Below, in pieces: positions 44,801-55,599 of a stretch of 64,000 nucleotides of DNA (within the stretch, counting starts at the first letter, position 1; every line of letters starts with the position of its first letter). The stretch is from NCBI GenBank assembly GCA_022711765.1, contig JAKLEB010000001.1, positions 1,284,694 through 1,348,693 on the forward strand, in the 5' to 3' direction. The notes under the pieces are model-generated. The model ran no database searches. It saw only the letters and a program-made list of their open reading frames with translations, and had not been told where the DNA came from. Origin of the DNA: Candidatus Krumholzibacteriota bacterium. GTDB taxonomy: Bacteria > Krumholzibacteriota > Krumholzibacteriia > LZORAL124-64-63. The translations under genes and the position numbers were made by a program.

Positions 44801-45881
44801 GGCTCGACAGCTCGTCAGCGATCTTGCGCAGGGAGCGGAGGCCAGACGCCTCCGCTCCTGCGTAACCGGTGAGCTCGGCGTAACCGCGGCAACCAGGGCC
44901 CGCGACCGCGCCTTCCCAGTACCGCAGGCCGGTGTGCGGTCCCACGTTCTCCTGATCCTCGACGAGTGCCGCCAGCACCAGCTCGATACCCGCCTCGGGC
45001 AAGCTGAGCCGCCATTTCACCGGGTAGCCCCGCCAGCGCTCCAGCGCCGTGAGAACGGGCGCTCCGGGCTCGAGCCAGCTCACGGCTCCGGACGGCTCGA
45101 CCACGGTCGCGCGCGTCACGTCGCCCGCGCCGTCCCGGCCGCGAAGGCTGAACACCATCACGTCGCGGCCGTCGGCGAGCTGCAGGCTCAGCCAGTCCCA
45201 GCCGACATGGCGCGCGGCGAGCTGGCTCGTGAAGATCTCGCGATCGAGCCAGGCTCGACCGGCCACGACGCGACCATCCAGCGTGCCGGTCGCCGCCAGC
45301 CGCGTGACGCTGTAGTAGAGGCTGCCCGCTTGCGAGGTCGGGTCCTTCACGCTGAATCCGCCCGGTCCGTGGAACACGAGCGGCCTCTCGGGCGCGAGTC
45401 CGAGCGCGAATGCCAGCCCCTGGGCGCTGTCGACCGCCGCGATGGCGAATCCCTCCGGCGTCGTGCGGATCTCCCAGCGACCGGCGGTGCCCGCGGGCGC
45501 GCGGCACCACGCGAGCACGCTGTCGCCCACCGCGGGGAAGCCGCCGAGCCCCGGACCCGTGCGGGTCAGGACCTCGCTGAAGCGGTGGCCGCCTCCGCGC
45601 AGGTCGGTGACCGCGGCGTGGCCGAGCACGAGGTCGCGAGCCGTCCAGCTGCTGTCCCACGGCGGACGCTCGGCCAACAGCCCGATCCTGAAGAGCGTGA
45701 ACTGGAAGCCGTGGGTGGGCTCGCTCGCTCCGTCGACGCTCAGCTGGCCGGTCACGTACCACCACTCGTGGCGAAACTCGGGGTGGGCGTGATGATCGCG
45801 CGGGAAGGCCCACGCGTGACCCGGCGCCGCTTCCCGCCACGCGGTCAACGCGAACGCCGCCAGGATCGCGAGCCAGGTCAC
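44781..45881 (-). CDS. attH: AttH-like lipocalin-fold secreted protein
   Basis: 366 residues. Short signal peptide, then FPRDHHAHPEFRHEWWYVTGQL, the hallmark of the AttH/CrtC lipocalin-like family, with paired beta domains and DWLSLQLADGRDVMVFSLR. It is encoded directly after an ABC permease (GTG start overlapping that stop as GTGA) and an ABC ATPase, the classical att-type arrangement. It likely carries a hydrophobic molecule after export. A carotenoid hydratase activity is not implied, as no carotenoid genes are nearby. Confidence 0.88.
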   Translation of the reverse strand: MTWLAILAAFALTAWREAAPGHAWAFPRDHHAHPEFRHEWWYVTGQLSVDGASEPTHGFQFTLFRIGLLAERPPWDSSWTARDLVLGHAAVTDLRGGGHRFSEVLTRTGPGLGGFPAVGDSVLAWCRAPAGTAGRWEIRTTPEGFAIAAVDSAQGLAFALGLAPERPLVFHGPGGFSVKDPTSQAGSLYYSVTRLAATGTLDGRVVAGRAWLDREIFTSQLAARHVGWDWLSLQLADGRDVMVFSLRGRDGAGDVTRATVVEPSGAVSWLEPGAPVLTALERWRGYPVKWRLSLPEAGIELVLAALVEDQENVGPHTGLRYWEGAVAGPGCRGYAELTGYAGAEASGLRSLRKIADELSSPTGRSP

Positions 45882-48423
45882 AGCAGATCCTCCCGCGTCA
45901 GCTCCGCAACCGGCGTGCGGCTCGACCGCAGAGCCGGGTAGACCGCGGCCGCCAGCGCGCCGGCCAGGATCCAGGCGGCCTGGACGGCGAGGTCAGAGGC
46001 CGGCAGCTCGAAGCGGATGGTCCAGCCGAACCAGTCGCGGTTGATCAGCAGGATCAGGATCGCCGCGAGGACCGCGCCGCCCGCCAGACCGAGCGCGAAC
46101 CCGAGCAGGCCCAGTCCGGCGCCCTCGCCGAGACCGAGTCGCACGAGCTGCCGTCGAGTGGCGCCGAGCGACCGGTAGAGCGCGAACTCCGTCGCGCGCT
46201 CGCGGCCCATGATCAGGAGCGTCAGCGAAACGCCGGCGACCGCGATCACGAGCGCCATCGCCTGCAGGATGCGCGTGACGGCGAACGTCTGGTCGAAGAT
46301 GTCGAGCACCTCGGCCCGCAGGCGCCGGTTGCTGCGCAGCTCGACCGCGCGGCCCGCGAGCGCCGCGCGCATGGCGTCGAGCGTGGCGTCCACGTCGCGA
46401 TCCCGCGCGAGCGTGAGGGCCAGGCTCGAGGTGCCGCCCGGGCCGTAGACGGCGTCCAGCGTCGGCCAGCCGAGGAACACGAGGCCGCCTTCGGTGCTGT
46501 AGTCGTACCCGATCCCCGCGATCGGCAGCGGGACCGGGCCGTCCGCGCCGGCGAGCCGCAGCGTATCGCCCACCGCCAGGCCGGCGTGGCGCGCCAGCGG
46601 TTCCGTGATCACGCAGGCGCCGTCGTCGCGCAGCGCGCGCTCGACCCGTTCGGGGTCGCCGGCCAAGAGCGGCACCCGCGACAATTGGCGCGGCCCGGCC
46701 TCGCCCGTCCGCCGGAACGCCGCGAGCCGCAGCGCGCGCCCGTCCGTCGTGCGCCCCGAGATCCGCCGCTGCCGGTCCGCCGCGCGCACGCCGTCGAATC
46801 CGGCGAGCAGCGCGACCACCTCCTCGGACAGCCAGGTCGCGCCGTGGTCGCGGTCCCAGCTCGCGCCGGTCACGTAGATGTCGGCCTGGAGAGTGTCCTG
46901 GATCCACGTGTCGAGCGTCGCGCGGAAACTGCCGATGAGCAGCGTGATGCCCACGAGCATGGCGACGGTGACCGCGAGCGCAGCCACGGCGAAACTCGTC
47001 GACTGCAGCCGCGACGCGAGCCCGCGCAGCCCGAGCCGCCAGCCGAAGCCGCCGGGCGGGAGGCGGCCGCAGAGCTCCCTCAGGAACAGCGGCGTCAGGA
47101 GCGGCAGCACGACCATCAGGAAGAACGCCAGCACGAACCCGCTCTCCTTGAGCCGCCGGCCGCCGCCGGCGTACCAGGCGACCACGGCCGCGACCAGCAC
47201 CAGGCCGGCCAGGGCGAACCGCGGCGCCAGGCGCGACAGCCGTTCCGGCAGCCCCGCCGCGCCCAGCAGCGCGACCGGGTCGCGGCGGGCGATGTCCAGC
47301 GCGGGCAGGAGCGCCCCGAGCAGCGCGCCGCCCAGGCCCACGGCGACGGCGATCGCGACGAGCAGGGGCGGCAGCGTCAGCTGCTCGATCTCGCTCAGCA
47401 GGTAGATGCTCGTGAGCGTGGCGCTCACCGCGTCGACGTTCTGTCGCGCGGTCACGAAGCCCAGCGGAAGGCCGAGCGCCGTGCCGGCGAGCCCGAGCAG
47501 CGCAACCTCCAAGAGGATCATCCCGAGCAGCTGACCGCGGCTCGCGCCCAACGAGCGCAGGAGGCCGAAGTCCCGTCGCCGGCGCACCAGCGAGGCGTGT
47601 ACGGCGCTGAAGATCAGGAACACGCCGACCAGCACCGAGATCAGGCTCAGCGCCGTGAGGTTGAGGCGGAAGGCCGCAAGCAGCCCCGTGGCGTCCTGGG
47701 CGCGCTGATCGGGCGTGAGCACGCGCACGCCGGGGCCGAGCGCCCGCTCGAGCGCGGCCGCGACGTCGGCCGGCCGGCGCCCCGCTGCGACCTTCACGTC
47801 GATCTGGCTCACCCGCCCGCGCCGGCCGAACCAACTCTGCGCCTGGGAGATGTCCATGAGCCCGAGCTTGGCGCTCGCCAGGGGCGCGTGGGCGCGGAAA
47901 TCCACGAGCGCGCCGATCACGAGGCCGACCGTGCGATCGCCGGTCGCGACCGATAGGGTGTCGCGCACCGCGAGATCCAGCTCGCGCGCGAATTCCGGCG
48001 TGAGCGCGATCCAGCCGGGCTCGGCGAGCAGGCCGTCGAAGCGCGCGAGGCCCTCGCCACCGAGGCGCACGGGGAAGCTCACGGGCGCGAACACGTCGAC
48101 GCCCAGGATCTCCAGGTACGTCGCGGGCCGCCGTTCGACCCTGACCCACGCGCGCACCAGCGGCCACGCCGCGGCCACGCCGGACTCGGCCAGGACCGCC
48201 GGGTAGACGGATTCGGCAAGGTCCGGCCCCTGGCCGAGAACCACGAGATCCGCCTCGCCGGAGACGGCCTTCACCCCCCCGCCGAACGCGGCGAGCGCCC
48301 CCAGATTCAGGGTCTGGATGCACACGACCGAGGCCACGCCGAGCGCCACGCCGCACACGGTCAGGAGAGTCAGCGTGCGGGCCTGCCGCCAGTGCGCCAG
48401 GCCGGCGTTCAGGAGGCGGACGT

Positions 48424-48427
<4 letters not shown>
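45878..48427 (-). CDS. FtsX/MacB-family ABC transporter permease (AttFG-like)
   Basis: 849 residues with two FtsX permease units: an N-terminal helix and periplasmic domain, helices at [30 protein letters not shown] and again near the C-terminus at [25 protein letters not shown], ending in the typical [15 protein letters not shown]. About ten helices overall. It couples with the ATPase at 48424-49104 to move a lipid-like substrate across or out of the inner membrane. GTG start overlaps the ATPase stop (GTGA). Confidence 0.9.
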
Positions 48428-49104
<677 letters not shown>

Positions 49105-49418
49105 GGTAGCATGGGCCGTCGGCGCCGGCATCGCAATCCGCGACCGCGGTCGGCGATCGGATTCCGAAATGGCTAAATCCGGGTAAAGCCCGCCCGAACA
49201 GCCGGTTGCCCGCGCGCTCCCCCGCCCGGCCGTTTTGCGGATCGACTCGCGCCGGTCCCGAATTCGGCACAAAGACGGCCGGAGACGGCGCGCGAGCCGG
49301 ACGAACGAGCAAAAATTACACACTTTAACGGTCTTGTTTGTGGCGCGAGATGCGTCTAGCCTTACTAGGTTGCCTGCCGAGCGATCACCGACGACCAGCA
49401 ACAGGGAGTTCGCATACC
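49105..49418. promoter_or_regulatory. 314-base divergent intergenic region with an A/T-rich promoter candidate
   Basis: This separates the ABC ATPase (minus) from the FAD oxidoreductase (plus). The stretch around 49308-49345 is A/T rich; TTGTTT (49334-49339), 17 bases, TAGCCT (49357-49362) is a possible plus-strand promoter. No gene seen. Confidence 0.4.
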
Positions 49419-50294
49419 ATGATCATGCCCAGGCGGATCCCCGACATCGCCGTGATCGGCGCCGGCGTCGCCGGCCTCGCGTGCGCCGAGCGACTGGCCG
49501 AGAACGGGCTCCAGGTCGTGGTCTTCGACAAGGGACGCCAGCCGGGCGGCCGCGTCGCGCACCGCAGTCGGTTCGGCCTGTCGTTCGAGCACGGCGCGCC
49601 TGGCCAGCGCCCGCTCGTCGAGCGGCTCGCGAGCCGCGTGCCGGTCATGAACCGCTGCCGCGTGACGTCGGTCGAGCAGGTCGCGGGCGGTTGGCGCCTG
49701 TTCCTCGACGGACGGCCGCTGCCGCGCGTTCATACGGGTCTCGTCCTGGCGATGCCCGCGGTCCAGGCGGTGTCGCTCGCCCCCGAACTCGCGGACGTCC
49801 TCCGGGATGTCGTCATGCAACCGACGCTGTCGGTCCTCGTCGGCCTGCCGGGGTCGCTCGGCCGCGCCGTCGAGCGCATCCAGTTCCGCACCGGCAGCCT
49901 CAAGCTCGCCATCCGGCAGCACAACGACCGGCCGGGGTCGTCCGAGGCGTGGGTCCTGCACGCGGCCGACGATTTCAGCCGCGACAACCTCGAATGCGAT
50001 CCCGACGCGGTCGCGCGGCACCTGTGGGACCGCTTCGTCGCGGCCCTGGGCATCGCCGCTCCCAACCCCGTCTACCTCCGCGGTCACCGCTGGCGGTACG
50101 CGCGGACCGAGAAGCCCCTGGGCCGCAACTGCTGGCAGGATCCGGCGCGGAATCTCGGCGTCTGCGGAGACTGGTGCCTGGGCCACGGCGTCGACGAGGC
50201 GCTGGCCAGCGGTCGGGCCCTCGCCGCCCGGATCCTCGGCATCCCGGAACGGCCGGTCCGCCAGCCGCTGGCCCTCACCGAACGCCGCGTCTGA
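49419..50294 (+). CDS. NAD(P)/FAD-dependent oxidoreductase, renalase-like
   Basis: 291 residues. The FAD-binding loop VIGAGVAGLACAERL (residues about 9-23) and the second fingerprint VVVFDKGRQPGGRVAHRS are clear; near the end CGDWCLGHGVDEALASGRALA contacts FAD. It resembles the renalase/amine-oxidase group but is about 30 residues shorter than usual, with a tight FEHGAPGQRPLVERL where others have a longer substrate loop. Substrate unknown. The ATG at 49419 lies 12 bases after AGGGAG; a second ATG is at 49425. Converges with the RND permease. Confidence 0.85.
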   Translation: MIMPRRIPDIAVIGAGVAGLACAERLAENGLQVVVFDKGRQPGGRVAHRSRFGLSFEHGAPGQRPLVERLASRVPVMNRCRVTSVEQVAGGWRLFLDGRPLPRVHTGLVLAMPAVQAVSLAPELADVLRDVVMQPTLSVLVGLPGSLGRAVERIQFRTGSLKLAIRQHNDRPGSSEAWVLHAADDFSRDNLECDPDAVARHLWDRFVAALGIAAPNPVYLRGHRWRYARTEKPLGRNCWQDPARNLGVCGDWCLGHGVDEALASGRALAARILGIPERPVRQPLALTERRV

Positions 50295-50305
50295 GACGTG
50301 GCCGG

Positions 50306-53300
50306 TCAGCGCGCGCGGGCGCCGACCCGCGCCTCGATCTGCGCCCGGAGCGCGCGCAGCGCCGCGGCGCCCGCGCGCCGCAGCCGGGCCGCGCCGTCCT
50401 CCGCCAGCATGGCCGTGGTCGGCAGCAGGACCGTGGTCAGGAACGTCGACAGCAGCAATCCCCCCATGATCACGAGCGCCATCGAGTAGTAGTAGACCCC
50501 GCCGAGGCTGGGCCTCTGCACGACGATCGGCACCAGACCGAGCAGGGTCGTCAGCGCGGTCATCATGACCGGGCGCAGGCGCTCGCGACCGCCCAGGAGC
50601 ATCGCCTCGTGGCGGGGCATGCCGCCGCGGCGGTACTGGTTGATGTGCTCGAGCATCACGATGCCGTTGTTCACCACGATGCCGATCAGCAGCAACAGGC
50701 CGATGCTCGCCGGCTGGTCGAAACCGGTGCCCGTCGCGAACAGCGTCCAGAAGGCGCCCGCGATCGCGAACGGCAGCGCCACCATCAGCGCGACCGCCTG
50801 GGGGACCGACTCGAACAGGCCGGCCATCACGGCGAACACCAGGAGGAGGGCGAGCAGCACGTTGTCCCGCATCTCGCGCGACTGCTCGCGCCGCTCCCGC
50901 TCCCAGTCGCCGTACGTCCAGCCGTAGCCGAGCGGCCAGTCGAAACCGTCGAGGATCCCGGCGACCTGCGCTCGCCACTGGTCGCCGGTCGCGCCCTCGT
51001 AGCGCGCGAAGACGCGGACGTTGGTCAGCCGGTTGTTGCGCCGGATCTCGAGCGCGCCGGGCACGATCTCGAGCGCCGCGACCGAGGCCAGCGGCACCTG
51101 CTCTCCAGCGTCCGTGAAGAGCGGCAGGTTCGCGAGGTCCTCGACGTTCCGCTCCTGCCGCTCGTCGAGCGCCAACCGCATCTCCCGCTCGCCGTCGGGG
51201 GTACGGAAGCGCGGCAGGCGGCGGCCGCGAAACGTCAGGCCCACCATCTGGCCGACCTGTTCGGGGGCCAGGCGGTAGCGGCTCGTGAGCTCGCGGTCCA
51301 CGGCCACATGCATTTCCTGCGCCGCGTCCTGGCCCCAGGAGCTGACGTCGGTGAGCCCCGGCTCCTGTCGCAAGCGGTCGACCACGCGCTCGGCGAGCTC
51401 CGTGAGCACGGCGGTGTCCTCGCCCACGAGGTTCACCATGAGCCGATCGCGGCCGGCGTGGCGCCAGCCCATCGCGTTCTCGTCGATCGTGATCTCGACG
51501 CCGGGGTAGACGGGCAAGAGGCCGCGCACCGCGTCGCGCATCCTCGCGAGGGTGGCCTCGTCGGTCGCGCCCTCGGGCGGGTAGAGCCGCATCATCGACC
51601 AGTCGTCGGACCAGAACGAGTAGACGGCGCGCGCCCCCAGCTCCTCGCGGTGCGGCTCGAGGTGCTGCTCGATCCGGGTGATCAGGTCGCGCTTGCGGTC
51701 GAGACTGGCCTCCTCGGTGAAGCGGATGCGGAGCTGGACGAACAGCTCGGCCTCGCTCACGCCGAAGTTCTTGTCCACCCGGGAGAACGGATACCAGGTC
51801 GAGGCGAGGATCCCGAGGCCCACGACCGGGGTCAGCCAGCGGTGGCGCAGGTTGAACGCCAGGATCCGCGCGTAGCCGGCCTCGACCGCGAGCAGGAGCC
51901 GCGACTTGGGGCGCGGCCGCGAACGGATGAACCGCGTCATCGCGAGCGGGATCAGGGTCTGCGAGATGAAGAGCGAGGCGAGCAGCGTGAGGCACACCGT
52001 CATGCCCAGCTCGCGCAGGATCAGGTTCATCTCGCTCGGCTTGTTGAAGATCAGCGGCAGGATCACGATGACCGACGTCATCGTCGCCGCCGTCACCGCG
52101 ACGGCGACCTCGCGGCCGCCGCGCTGCGCGGCCAGGCGGCGTTCCACGCCGTTCTCCCGGTGCCGGAAGATGTTCTCCATGATCACGACGGCATTGTCCA
52201 CGAGCATGCCCACGCCGACGATCAGCCCGAGCAGGACCAGCGTGTTGAGCGTTCCCCCGCGCGCCCAGACGACCGCCAGGGCCGCCACGATCGAGAGGGG
52301 GATAGAGAGCGCCACGAACACCGTGCTGGCGATCCGCCGCAGGAACACGAACAGCACGAGCGACGCGAGCAGCGCGCCGTAGATCCCGGTCGTGACGAGG
52401 TCCTTCAGCGCCTTGGTGATCTCGTCCCCCTGGCTGAACCAGGTGATGAAGCGGACGCCCTGCAGCTCGGGGTCCTCGTTCATCGTCGCGATGCGCTCCT
52501 GCAGCGCCTTGCAGACGGCGACGGTGTTGGCCTTGCTCTCCTGCGCGACGGCGACGCCGACCGCGAAGTCGCCGTCGAGGTGGCGTCCGTACTCGAGGGG
52601 CGGTTCGGCGTAAAGGACATCGGCCACGTCGCGCAAGCGCAAGCCGTCGGCGCGGAGCGGCAGCGCGGCGATCTCGTCGGCGGTCCGGAAGGCGCCGACC
52701 GTGCGCAGGGAGTACCGCAGCTCGCCGGTGTCGATGCGGCCGAGGGACTGGTCGAAGTTGCTCCCGCGCAGGATCCGGCTCACCTCGCGCACGTCGATCG
52801 CGTGCCGCTGCAGGTCCTCCGGCCGCAGGTTGATGCGGACCTCCCGCGGGTTGACGCCGTCCAGACTCACGGTCGCCACGCCGGGGACGCGCTCGAGCGG
52901 GCGCAGGATCTTGCGCTCGATCAGGTCGTAGCTCTCCGAGAGGTCGCGCTTGCTCGAGAGGCGGCCCTCGAGGATCGAGACATCCTCCGCACCCCCGCCC
53001 CAGGACCTGCTCACCACGATGTCCCCGAGGTCCTCCGGGAGGTCGTCGCGGATCCGGTCGATGCGCTCCCAGATCTCGACCCGCGCCAGATGCAGGTCGG
53101 CGCCCCACGCGAACCCCAGGCGCAGGCGCGCGCCGTCGGCGTCGCAACTGGCCCAGAGATCATCGAGCCCCTTGACCGAGCCGACGGCGTCCTCGAGCGG
53201 GCGCACGATCATGCGCTCGACCTGCTCGGGCGAGGCGTTCGGATAACCGACCTGGATGAACAGCTCGGGCTCCTGGATGTCCGGCATGAACGCCAGCGGC

Positions 53301-53395
53301 AGCCGGGAGACGGCGACCGCGCCCAGGGTGAACAGGCTCACCAGGGCCATCATGGTCGTGACGGGGCGCTTGATCGCGAGGTCGGGCAAGGACAT
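50306..53395 (-). CDS. RND-family efflux permease (AcrB/HAE1 type), without adjacent adaptor
   Basis: 1029 residues. Two repeats of six helices and periplasmic porter/docking domains: LAIKRPVTTMMALVSL start, PLEDAVGSVKGLDD, and GVNPREVRINLRPEDL. In helix 4 it reads VGMLVDNAVVIMENIF: one of the two usual Asp residues is Asn. In the second half GIVVNNGIVMLEHINQYR is standard. It pumps substrates using the proton gradient, but no membrane-fusion or TolC gene is within the window. GGGAGC precedes the ATG. Confidence 0.93.
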   Translation of the reverse strand: MSLPDLAIKRPVTTMMALVSLFTLGAVAVSRLPLAFMPDIQEPELFIQVGYPNASPEQVERMIVRPLEDAVGSVKGLDDLWASCDADGARLRLGFAWGADLHLARVEIWERIDRIRDDLPEDLGDIVVSRSWGGGAEDVSILEGRLSSKRDLSESYDLIERKILRPLERVPGVATVSLDGVNPREVRINLRPEDLQRHAIDVREVSRILRGSNFDQSLGRIDTGELRYSLRTVGAFRTADEIAALPLRADGLRLRDVADVLYAEPPLEYGRHLDGDFAVGVAVAQESKANTVAVCKALQERIATMNEDPELQGVRFITWFSQGDEITKALKDLVTTGIYGALLASLVLFVFLRRIASTVFVALSIPLSIVAALAVVWARGGTLNTLVLLGLIVGVGMLVDNAVVIMENIFRHRENGVERRLAAQRGGREVAVAVTAATMTSVIVILPLIFNKPSEMNLILRELGMTVCLTLLASLFISQTLIPLAMTRFIRSRPRPKSRLLLAVEAGYARILAFNLRHRWLTPVVGLGILASTWYPFSRVDKNFGVSEAELFVQLRIRFTEEASLDRKRDLITRIEQHLEPHREELGARAVYSFWSDDWSMMRLYPPEGATDEATLARMRDAVRGLLPVYPGVEITIDENAMGWRHAGRDRLMVNLVGEDTAVLTELAERVVDRLRQEPGLTDVSSWGQDAAQEMHVAVDRELTSRYRLAPEQVGQMVGLTFRGRRLPRFRTPDGEREMRLALDERQERNVEDLANLPLFTDAGEQVPLASVAALEIVPGALEIRRNNRLTNVRVFARYEGATGDQWRAQVAGILDGFDWPLGYGWTYGDWERERREQSREMRDNVLLALLLVFAVMAGLFESVPQAVALMVALPFAIAGAFWTLFATGTGFDQPASIGLLLLIGIVVNNGIVMLEHINQYRRGGMPRHEAMLLGGRERLRPVMMTALTTLLGLVPIVVQRPSLGGVYYYSMALVIMGGLLLSTFLTTVLLPTTAMLAEDGAARLRRAGAAALRALRAQIEARVGARAR

Positions 53396-53709
53396 CGACG
53401 GGCTCCCGGGCGCGAGGGTAGGGCCAAGATAGGGGGGGAATCCCCCGGCGTCACGCGACGGATCGTTGTCGGCCGGCCCGCGGCGCATTCGAGGCGCAGC
53501 GACGCGTTCGCGACGTGACGCTGCCACTGCTCGTCGGCGGCGGTCGCGACGCCGAGGGCGGAATCGCCGCTTGCGTGCGCACTCTTGCAAGAGCAATTCC
53601 TGGTTGGGTTTCCGGGAATCTATCCGGAAACAAAATCCTCCGGATGGTGTATGAACGCCTCCGCTTCGATCCACGAGCCACCGACCATTGAGAGGAAGGA
53701 ATCCTCGTC
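53396..53709. other. 314-base divergent intergenic region
   Basis: Lies between the RND permease and the metallopeptidase-like gene. No gene is supported. An A/T-enriched patch (about 53580-53660) may hold promoters; the AGGAAGGA site for the next gene is at 53693-53700. Confidence 0.5.
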
Positions 53710-55470
53710 ATGACGCGCGAGATTGGCGACCGCCCGGCAGACAACCTCGAGGTTTCATCGTTCCTCCACGTTCACCGTCGGCCGGTCATGCGAACGCGGG
53801 GCACGCAGAGGCCGTGGGTCCTGCTCGCGATGGGCCTCAGCCTCGTCACGGTGTCCGCCGCGCCGGCCGAGACCGGGACGGCGGCGCCGGGCCGCAATGC
53901 GCCCGCGAACGCGCTGCGCGTCGACCCGCTGCTGATCGCCGAGGCGGCCGAGGTGTGGGCGCTGATCGCGTCGCCCGACAATCCCGTGTGGCCGGGGTGG
54001 GATGCCGCCTCGACGCCCCTGCTGTTCTACCTGCCGGGCGTGCAGGACGTCCTGATCAACCACCCCAGTCCGCCCGAGGGATTCCTCCCCTACGACGGTC
54101 CCGTCGCGTTCCCGGGCGGGCGGATCTACATCCGCGGCGAGCCGACCTTGATCGAGTGGGACGGGCAGAACACCTCGTACGACATCGAGGGGACGACGAC
54201 GCTCGTGGTCGCCGACCCGCTATCGAATCTGAGGGTCCAGGTCTCGAGTCTGCTGCTGGACGAACGGGCGGCGGACGAGAAGATCCAGGGCCTGGAATTC
54301 GCCGACCTCGCGACGGACCCTTACGACCAGCTCGCCACGGTCGCGCACGAGGCGTTCCACGTGTACCAGTCCGAGCGGGCGCCCGACAAGGGAGCCAACG
54401 AGATGCTGCTGCTGCAGTACCCCGTGCTCTCGGTCCAGAACAACGTCGGCTTCGCCCTGGAAGGAACTGCTCTCGCGGAGGCTCTGCGCGCCCGTGACGA
54501 CGCGGCCTTCCGCCGCGGCGCCGTGCGCTGGCTGGCCGTGCGGCAGGACCGCCGCGCGAGCCTGCCGCCCGCGGCGGTCGAGTACGAGGACGGCGGCGAG
54601 TTCACCGAGGGCCTGGCGAAGTACGTCGAGTACCGGTTGTTCCAGGTCCTGGAAGGCCGGCCCTCGGGACCGGCCATGGCCTGGGCCCAGGGGTTCGAGG
54701 GCTACGCCGACCTGACCCGCCAGCGCGAGTCCCTGATCGACCAGCTGGTCGCGCACATGAGCGGGGCGGCTCTGGTCAACAACGACCCCTACGGAACGGC
54801 GCCGCTGCGGATGCGGCTATACTACTCGGGAATGGCCGCCGGCGTCCTGCTCGACCGCCTGTCGCCCACGTGGAAGGAGCGGATCCTCCAGCCGGAACCG
54901 TCTTTGACCTCCCTCGCCGAGGAAGCGCTGCAGCCCACGCCGGCCGAACTCGAGCAGGCCCTCGCGGCCGCGCGAGCGGACACGGGGTACGCGGCGCTCG
55001 TCGGCGCGAAATCGCGGCTGGCCGAGGCGGGTCGGGCGCGAATCGCGGCCATGCTCGCTGCGATCGAGGACGGCCCGGGCATCGCGCTGGTCGTCGACTA
55101 TTCGCAGCTGGGGTCCCCCCGGCTCGGCATGGCCTTCACGCCCTTCGGGATCACGGCCGTGGACGACCAGCGCACCATCTTCGGACAGGCTCCCGTCGCG
55201 GTCGCGTTCGGTGAGGACGGCCAGGTGCAGCAGACCGCGCCGTCCCCGCTGCTGCGGGACACCGGCCGCCAGCAGGTGCGGTTCCGGCTGCCCTCGAACG
55301 TGACCCGGACCGAGGTCGCCGCCACGCTGGGCGCCACGCCGGTCGGCGGCGAGCTCGTCGCCGACCTGGCCGTCGAGCTTCCCGGCGCGAGCCTGACCGC
55401 GGCCCTCGCCCGGGTCACGCTGGGCGAGCGGGAACTCGTGGTCGTCCTGCACGAAGCCGGCAGCGACTGA
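53710..55470 (+). CDS. putative secreted HExxH metallopeptidase
   Basis: 586 residues by the ATG at 53710, which has AGGAAGGA 9 bases upstream. The signal peptide core lies further in (WVLLAMGLSLVTVSAAPA), so there is an unusually long 35-residue n-region; ATG 53788 would give a normal signal but has no ribosome site. A zinc-site candidate is HEAFH (213-217) with a helix-borne Glu at 300 in TEGLAKYVEY, a gluzincin-like pattern. The C-terminal 100 residues are beta-rich. I do not recognise the family; peptidase activity is inferred. Confidence 0.75.
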   Translation: MTREIGDRPADNLEVSSFLHVHRRPVMRTRGTQRPWVLLAMGLSLVTVSAAPAETGTAAPGRNAPANALRVDPLLIAEAAEVWALIASPDNPVWPGWDAASTPLLFYLPGVQDVLINHPSPPEGFLPYDGPVAFPGGRIYIRGEPTLIEWDGQNTSYDIEGTTTLVVADPLSNLRVQVSSLLLDERAADEKIQGLEFADLATDPYDQLATVAHEAFHVYQSERAPDKGANEMLLLQYPVLSVQNNVGFALEGTALAEALRARDDAAFRRGAVRWLAVRQDRRASLPPAAVEYEDGGEFTEGLAKYVEYRLFQVLEGRPSGPAMAWAQGFEGYADLTRQRESLIDQLVAHMSGAALVNNDPYGTAPLRMRLYYSGMAAGVLLDRLSPTWKERILQPEPSLTSLAEEALQPTPAELEQALAAARADTGYAALVGAKSRLAEAGRARIAAMLAAIEDGPGIALVVDYSQLGSPRLGMAFTPFGITAVDDQRTIFGQAPVAVAFGEDGQVQQTAPSPLLRDTGRQQVRFRLPSNVTRTEVAATLGATPVGGELVADLAVELPGASLTAALARVTLGERELVVVLHEAGSD

Positions 55471-55514
55471 CGAGCGGTTTTCGACGGGCTCGGTGACTCA
55501 GATCACAGACACAG

Positions 55515-55555
55515 CGCCTCTTTTATAAGATAATAAATATCCTGTATTATCGTCC
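55515..55555 (+). promoter_or_regulatory. A/T-rich promoter region of the GSDH-like gene
   Basis: The 128-base gap contains a run with TTTATA (55522-55527), 17 bases, TATTAT (55545-55550) in otherwise GC-rich DNA, 50 bases before the ATG. Confidence 0.5.
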
Positions 55556-55599
55556 CAGCGCCGATCTTCCGAAATCCAATCCCGGAAAGAGGTTCCACC

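Noticed and set aside
49235-53518. 1427-residue plus-strand open frame
   Set aside because: Antisense to the RND permease and frame-shifted over the FAD oxidoreductase; no domain.
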